DNA from: Microcaldota archaeon
Lineage (GTDB): Archaea > Micrarchaeota > Micrarchaeia > Micrarchaeales > CABMGC01
Direction of reading: 5' to 3'
Length of the DNA stretch: 10,878 nucleotides
NCBI GenBank assembly: GCA_030040265.1
Contig: JASHUB010000010.1
Location: forward strand, 1-10,878
The translations under genes were made by a program, and so were the position numbers. The notes beneath the pieces are model-generated. The model had not been told where the DNA came from. It ran no database searches and worked only from the letters and a program-made list of their open reading frames with translations. Positions within the stretch are counted from its first letter, which is position 1. Each line of letters starts with the position of its first letter. Below are positions 7,801-10,878 of this stretch, piece by piece.

Positions 7801-7809
7801 ATTTAAAAA
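7801..7809 (-). promoter_or_regulatory. TATA box of the 169-aa gene
   Basis: On the minus strand this reads TTTTTAAAT, centred 27 nt before the GTG at 7778, the expected distance for a leaderless archaeal transcript. It is followed by CCC and then AAAAAG. The promoter of paralogue 3 has the same design (TTTTAAA, 5 nt, AAAA), which supports a shared origin. Confidence 0.6.
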
Positions 7810-7851
7810 CATTGTCTCAGAAACGTTCAGAACACCAAATGCTTTGCCGTT

Positions 7852-7898
7852 CTACGGCAGGTTGGTGTACATCTTGTCGTTGAGCTCGCAGGCGCTTA
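7852..7898. repeat. Direct repeat, copy A (of 8321-8367)
   Basis: This 47-bp segment matches 8321-8367 at 41 positions, including an uninterrupted 25-bp identical run (7859-7883 against 8328-8352). Both copies are in the same orientation, 469 bp apart. Each covers the 3' end of a transglutaminase-like coding sequence: the intact one in copy B, the remnant here. It marks the boundary of an ancient tandem duplication. Confidence 0.9.
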
Positions 7899-7905
7899 CA
7901 CCATC
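7852..7905 (-). pseudogene. Remnant: last codons of a second transglutaminase-like gene
   Basis: On the minus strand this stretch translates as DGVSACELNDKMYTNLP followed by TAG. The end of the intact gene at 8321 reads INAYEFNDKMYTNLP followed by TAG. The DNA is 41/47 identical (7852-7898 against 8321-8367). Differences in the last two codons are synonymous (CTG/CTT, CCG/CCT), and the others are silent or mild (L/F, C/Y, S/N, V/I), as expected of an old functional copy. Upstream the frame closes at a TAG (7954-7956) and overlaps the 3' end of the 112-aa gene in another frame. Nothing else of the transglutaminase-like gene is left, so this is a deletion remnant. An alternative is that this tail was once, or still is, joined to the 112-aa gene by frameshift. 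Confidence 0.8.
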
Positions 7906-7921
7906 TAAAATGGGATATGCC

Positions 7922-8260
7922 TTAGTTGAAGATGTGCAGCTGTGGCAGGCGCACTACGTAGTTTCTCGGATTCTCGACCATGTCCCTCCCGAGCTCCTTC
8001 AGGAGTGCCGGAAGGTTCGACTTCTCTTCGCCGCATGCGTGGATGAACGAGTCGACGCCAGAGCCTGTGACCACGACCTCGTTAATCGTAAAGGGAGAGG
8101 CTTTGGTCACGAACATCTTGCCGCCTGCTACGAACACTTGTCTGCGCCTCAGGAGACCCGTGAACTCTATTCTTGTGATGCTGGTGTCGTTTACAGCCTG
8201 GTCATGGCGTATGCCGAGGCTTTCCACCACTCTTCCCGCCGCTTTTGCAGACATTGGCAT
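7922..8260 (-). CDS. Uncharacterised protein, paralogue 3 of a local three-gene family (112 aa, short form)
   Basis: No known family is recognised. It has the core of its neighbours but lacks the middle N-terminal part and the C-terminal tail. AGRVVESLGI (residues 8-17) matches the first helix; GGKMFVTKASPFTINEVVVTG (46-66) and SGVDSFIHAC (67-76) match the central strand-helix. LLKELGRDMVENPRNYVV (86-103) matches the family's most conserved block, after which only nine residues remain. It is soluble and mixed in charge. The start is ATG at 8258-8260, followed by a second ATG two codons later. A TATA box lies about 33 nt upstream. The gene lies 60 nt downstream of the transglutaminase-like gene and is probably also expressed from its own promoter. 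Possible truncation is suggested by the missing tail. Function unknown. Confidence 0.72.
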   Translation of the reverse strand: MPMSAKAAGRVVESLGIRHDQAVNDTSITRIEFTGLLRRRQVFVAGGKMFVTKASPFTINEVVVTGSGVDSFIHACGEEKSNLPALLKELGRDMVENPRNYVVRLPQLHIFN

Positions 8261-8288
8261 ACTATCACAATAATATATTGTTTTCGCT

Positions 8289-8297
8289 CTTTAAAAG
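8289..8297 (-). promoter_or_regulatory. TATA box of the 112-aa gene
   Basis: On the minus strand the sequence CTTTTAAAG lies inside the near-palindrome CTCTTT/AAAAGAG (8288-8300), centred about 33 nt before the ATG at 8260. It implies a leader of under 10 nt. AT-rich sequence (ATATATTATT) fills the space to the start. It lies in the 60-bp gap after the transglutaminase-like gene. Confidence 0.55.
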
Positions 8298-8320
8298 AGT
8301 TCTTAGCGAAATGTCCAGGG

Positions 8321-8367
8321 CTAAGGAAGGTTGGTGTACATCTTGTCGTTGAACTCGTACGCGTTTA
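8321..8367. repeat. Direct repeat, copy B (of 7852-7898)
   Basis: This is the 3' end of the intact transglutaminase-like gene, 41/47 identical to copy A with a 25-bp perfect run. It encodes the C-terminus NDKMYTNLP that is also preserved in the remnant. Confidence 0.9.
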
Positions 8368-8908
8368 TGTCTCCGCCGTCCTTTATGCCCAGGATGTTGA
8401 GCATATCGTCCTTGTTGGCGTACTCGTGGTAGCCGCCCTGCATATCTATCGCTAGTATCCTGTTCTTGTACTCTGAATAGACCACGAACTTCAGGTCTTC
8501 CGCGTCGTCCCTTGTACGGACTATGATGCGCGTGGACTTGTTGCCCATGGCTATGAGCAGGCTGCAGAGCAGGACGGCTTTGTCGAAGACATCGCCGGCC
8601 CCGTCGCTTATCGTCTGCTTGGGGGTCAGCCAGAACTGGATCGGCAGCGAAGCCTGCACGATGCGGTCGCGCACGTACTCGTATGCCAGCTTGGCAGCAT
8701 CGGGGAAGTTGTCATCGTACCTGTAAGTCGGGAGCTTCGAGGTTATGTTCTTCGCCTCCGCCGCGACCACCTCGTCATCAGGGGTTACGAGCTTGGGCAA
8801 CTCAGCGAGGTGCATGTGCTCGCTCTCCTCTATGTGGTCCCTGTACCTCATTATGACGTCGAGGTAGAGCTTGTTGTACCTCTTTACCAACTCAGGGTCT
8901 TCGGCCAT
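8321..8908 (-). CDS. Transglutaminase-like fold protein lacking the catalytic Cys/His (pseudoenzyme)
   Basis: The 195-aa product has a charged helical N-terminal part (to about residue 60) and then a segment laid out like a transglutaminase-like core. AYEYVRDRI (75-83) is the pre-core helix. LTPKQTISDGAGDVFDKAVLLCSLLIAMGNKSTRII (94-129) matches the family's G-x-C-x-x-x-A-x-L-x-x-x-LL-x-x-x-G-I/N-x-x-R pattern, and ILAIDMQGG (151-159) matches the Asp-bearing strand. The nucleophile position is V107, the expected His of the next strand is absent (DLKFVVYSEY, 138-147), and only D155 remains. A peptidase or cross-linking role is therefore unlikely; binding or scaffolding is possible. The start is ATG with GGAGGAG 4 nt upstream, a clear Shine-Dalgarno. 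Its last 47 bp are duplicated at 7852-7898. The fold call is by motif spacing only. Confidence 0.7.
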   Translation of the reverse strand: MAEDPELVKRYNKLYLDVIMRYRDHIEESEHMHLAELPKLVTPDDEVVAAEAKNITSKLPTYRYDDNFPDAAKLAYEYVRDRIVQASLPIQFWLTPKQTISDGAGDVFDKAVLLCSLLIAMGNKSTRIIVRTRDDAEDLKFVVYSEYKNRILAIDMQGGYHEYANKDDMLNILGIKDGGDINAYEFNDKMYTNLP

Positions 8909-8930
8909 TCCACTCCTCCGTTATGACATC

Positions 8931-8958
8931 GCAGGCAAGGTATAATATCCTTGCCTGC
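8931..8958. promoter_or_regulatory. Inverted repeat enclosing a TATA box; candidate operator
   Basis: Perfect 10-bp arms (GCAGGCAAGG at 8931-8940 and CCTTGCCTGC at 8949-8958) flank the 8-bp loop TATAATAT. On the minus strand the loop (ATATTATA) lies about 36 nt before the ATG at 8908, so it is the likely TATA box of the transglutaminase-like gene, giving a leader of roughly 10 nt that contains the GGAGGAG site. A dimeric protein binding the arms would cover the TATA box. A transcribed hairpin is less likely because the repeat lies upstream of the expected start of transcription for both genes. Confidence 0.65.
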
Positions 8959-8966
8959 TGAGAGAT

Positions 8967-8983
8967 AAGGTATATTATTCTTG
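8967..8983 (+). promoter_or_regulatory. Probable asnS TATA element, related to the neighbouring inverted repeat
   Basis: AAGGTATATTATTCTTG closely resembles the core of the adjacent inverted repeat (AAGGTATAATATCCTTG, 8937-8953). TATATTAT (8971-8978) is centred about 41 nt before the asnS ATG at 9016, allowing a leader of some 15 nt. A third, weaker version (AAGACTATACTATTCTCGG) occurs at 8990-9008, too close to the ATG to act as the TATA box. Confidence 0.5.
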
Positions 8984-9015
8984 GCTTTCAAGACTATACT
9001 ATTCTCGGTAATCCT

Positions 9016-10308
9016 ATGGTTCAGTTTAGCCATGTGTCAGAAGCAATCAAGAAACTGGGCACGACCGTCACCCTCAGGGGTTGGGTCCACAGGAAACGGG
9101 AGAGCGGGGGCCTGGCATTCATAATAATCAGGGACAGCACCGGCATCCTGCAGACTGCGACCAAGAAAGACGCCGTGGACGCAACATCGTGGAAGGCCGC
9201 CAGCGATACGACAATCGAGTCCAGCGTCATAGTGACCGGGAAAGTGAAGGAGGACAAGAGGGCGCCGACTGGCTATGAACTCTCTGTCGAGAAGTTCGAG
9301 AACGTAGGCATCGCAGAACCTTTCCCGATAACCGAATACCAGAGCACAGAGCTTCTTCTGGACAAGCGCCATCTGTGGCTGAGGAGCCAGAAGATGATGA
9401 ACATAATGAAGGTGAGGGCACTCGTCTTCAGGTACATAAGGGACTTCTTCGCGGAGCGGGAGTTCTGGGAGGTCACACCGCCGATACTTACCAAGGCAGG
9501 AGGCGAGTCAGGAAGCGACATGTTCGAGACGGACTTCTTCGGCACGAAGGCATACCTGACGCAGTCATCTCAGCTATACCTTGAGGCGATGATGCCTTCA
9601 CTGGAGAAGGTCTACGACCTCGTCCCATCGTTCAGGGCAGAGAAGTCGAGGACTACGAAGCACCTTGCGGAGTACTGGCATCTGGAAGCGGAGATGGCAT
9701 ACTATTCGTGTGACGACAACATGAAGCTTCAGGAGGACCTCGTCTCGTACATCTGCCAGAAGGTGGCGAAGGAGCAGCAGCCGCTGCTCGAGGCGCTGGG
9801 CGTCGACAAGAAGACCCTTGAGGTAGTGAAGCCGCCGTTCAAGCGCATGACCTACAAGGATGCGCTGGACTACCTGAAGAAGCACGGGCAGAAGAAGGAA
9901 TGGCTGGATGACATAGGCGCGGAGGATGAGAAGGTGCTCACCGAGAAGGAGGACAAGCCCATTTTCATATCGAAGTGGCCGATCAAGATCAAATCGTTTT
10001 ACATGCGTCCGGATCCTGATGATCCGGAGTTCGTGCTGAACGCGGACCTGCAGGCTCCGCACGGACACGGCGAGATAATAGGAGGCAGCGAACGCATCTC
10101 CGACTACGCTACGCTCCACAAGCGCATAAAGGAATTAGGGCTCAACCCGAAGAACTATGAGTGGTACATGGACACCGCGCGGTACGGCGCCGTGCCGCAC
10201 AGCGGGTTCGGGCTTGGAACAGAAAGGACGATAAAGTGGATACTCAACCTCGATCACATCAGGGACGCGATACCGTTCCCGAGGATGATCAACAGGGCAG
10301 AACCGTGA
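9016..10308 (+). CDS. asnS: Asparaginyl-tRNA synthetase
   Basis: This enzyme charges tRNA-Asn directly with asparagine. The 430-aa class IIb protein begins with an OB-fold anticodon-binding domain (TVTLRGWVHRKRESGGLAFIIIRD, about residues 18-41). LDKRHLWLRSQK (118-129) follows, then motif 2 FRAEKSRTTKHLAEYW (from F206) and motif 3 SGFGLGTERTIKW (S396-W408). AsnRS rather than AspRS is favoured by three features: RHLWLRS, AEKSRT...HLAEYWHLEAEMA in motif 2, and PHSGFGLG with LDHIRDAIPFPR at the end, where AspRS has PHGG-GLG. Length is normal. The ATG at 9016 has no strong Shine-Dalgarno and a TATA element about 41 nt upstream. It is divergent from the transglutaminase-like gene and followed after 4 nt by a carbonic-anhydrase-like gene. 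Confidence 0.92.
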   Translation: MVQFSHVSEAIKKLGTTVTLRGWVHRKRESGGLAFIIIRDSTGILQTATKKDAVDATSWKAASDTTIESSVIVTGKVKEDKRAPTGYELSVEKFENVGIAEPFPITEYQSTELLLDKRHLWLRSQKMMNIMKVRALVFRYIRDFFAEREFWEVTPPILTKAGGESGSDMFETDFFGTKAYLTQSSQLYLEAMMPSLEKVYDLVPSFRAEKSRTTKHLAEYWHLEAEMAYYSCDDNMKLQEDLVSYICQKVAKEQQPLLEALGVDKKTLEVVKPPFKRMTYKDALDYLKKHGQKKEWLDDIGAEDEKVLTEKEDKPIFISKWPIKIKSFYMRPDPDDPEFVLNADLQAPHGHGEIIGGSERISDYATLHKRIKELGLNPKNYEWYMDTARYGAVPHSGFGLGTERTIKWILNLDHIRDAIPFPRMINRAEP

Positions 10309-10312
10309 TATC

Positions 10313-10878
10313 ATGGACCGACTTGTGATAGCTTGCATGGATAGGAGACTGAACAGGTACCTCGACACGCTCAACGACGGCAAGACCGTCTTCCTGAGGA
10401 ATGCGGGAGGCAACGTCGGCTCGATTGCCAGGTCAGTCCGCTACATACTCAACAGCCACAGCATAAGGCGCATACACATTGTCGTGCACACCGACTGCGG
10501 CGCGATGAAGGTCGTTGCCGGCGCCAGGGACAAGAGCCTCAAGGTGAGCGGCGATGTGCAGCAGGGCCTTGTCGGATACTTTGATGCGGTCAAGTTCAAG
10601 GACAGAAACGAGCTTGAAAAAGAGAACGAGAAGCTGCAGCGCGATGCTGTCGCGAAGATCGCTGGGGGAGGGGTGGAGGTCACCTCGGAGCTCTTCGACA
10701 TCTCGAAGGCGCAGTCCTCCGGGGCCGGAGAGCACGTCCTTGCAGTCACCCGTGCATCGGACTCGAAGTACGAGAGGATAGCGAAGGTGGCCGGCGCAGA
10801 GCTGGGCGAGATGTACACCGTGCAGGCGGACAGCATAGAGGAGCTCATGCCTGACATAGAGGTGGCGATAGGCGTCAT
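10313..10878 (+). CDS. Beta-carbonic-anhydrase-like protein, 3' end outside window
   Basis: The frame is open from ATG 10313 to the last base (188 complete codons), so the gene is cut by the window. The N-terminus holds the beta-class zinc site: C8 in ACMDRR (the C-x-D-x-R dyad, D10 and R12) and H59/C62 in HTDCGAM. Between them is FLRNAGGNVGS, also conserved in the family. Beta-carbonic anhydrases interconvert CO2 and bicarbonate. After HTDCGAM comes a charged, probably helical insertion (YFDAVKFKDRNELEKENEKL, about residues 88-107), then a region including GAGEHVLAVTRAS. The insertion and the lack of a clear family C-terminus make catalytic activity less sure. It is 4 nt after the asnS stop, probably the same transcript, with no visible Shine-Dalgarno. 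Confidence 0.8.
   Translation, partial: MDRLVIACMDRRLNRYLDTLNDGKTVFLRNAGGNVGSIARSVRYILNSHSIRRIHIVVHTDCGAMKVVAGARDKSLKVSGDVQQGLVGYFDAVKFKDRNELEKENEKLQRDAVAKIAGGGVEVTSELFDISKAQSSGAGEHVLAVTRASDSKYERIAKVAGAELGEMYTVQADSIEELMPDIEVAIGV

Noticed and set aside
7796..8455. 219-codon open frame on the plus strand across the 112-aa gene and the transglutaminase-like 3' end
   Set aside because: It runs antisense through two promoters, a remnant and the duplicated tail. The repeated segment is explained by the minus-strand coding tail with silent changes, not by this frame.
10009..10029. Inverted repeat TCCGGATC-5 nt-GATCCGGA inside asnS
   Set aside because: It covers the codons for an acidic Asp/Pro run (RPDPDDPE) conserved for protein reasons; no regulatory position.
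9016..10308. Aspartyl-tRNA synthetase as the identity of this class IIb enzyme
   Set aside because: Motif 3 reads PHSGFGLG and the end LDHIRDAIPFPR, and RHLWLRS precedes the core, all AsnRS-type; AspRS has PHGG-GLG.

Overview
The window looks like a stretch of an archaeal chromosome. The informational genes are archaeal or eukaryote-like (archaeal-type AlaRS, CDP-archaeol synthase, MBF1, FEN1 with a C-terminal PCNA-binding motif, AsnRS). Promoters carry TATA-like boxes about 25-35 nt from start codons, and several starts are leaderless or nearly so. Many codons are AGG and ATA. A DPANN-type archaeon such as a Micrarchaeota relative would fit, but that lineage call is an inference; no rRNA is present to fix it.

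Layout. Positions 1-2479 (+) hold the 3' part of alaS followed 4 nt later by carS (archaeal membrane lipid synthesis). Convergent to them is a large M50/site-2-type membrane metalloprotease (2483-3976, -). A 61-bp divergent promoter region separates it from a plus-strand run: mbf1, a FEN1 nuclease gene with no ordinary start codon, and an EamA/DMT transporter overlapping fen by 1 nt. A 42-codon, very basic small protein gene (6549-6677) with its own promoter follows.

Positions 6714-8908 (-) form the accessory part. In transcription order these are a transglutaminase-fold gene that has lost its catalytic Cys and His, a 112-aa protein, a decayed copy of the transglutaminase gene's last codons, and two further proteins of 169 and 170 aa. 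The three small proteins are diverged paralogues of one another and match no family I recognise. The leftover tail shows that a [transglutaminase-like gene + small protein] unit was duplicated in tandem and that one transglutaminase copy was then almost wholly deleted. This is the best candidate for an undescribed system here.

The 107-bp divergent region 8909-9015 separates that locus from asnS (+). It contains a 10+8+10 inverted repeat whose loop is the TATA box of the transglutaminase-like gene, plus two related AT-rich elements towards asnS. asnS is followed after 4 nt by a beta-carbonic-anhydrase-like gene cut by the window end.

No tRNA, rRNA, CRISPR array or insertion sequence was seen. 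No gene-free stretch exceeds about 145 bp.
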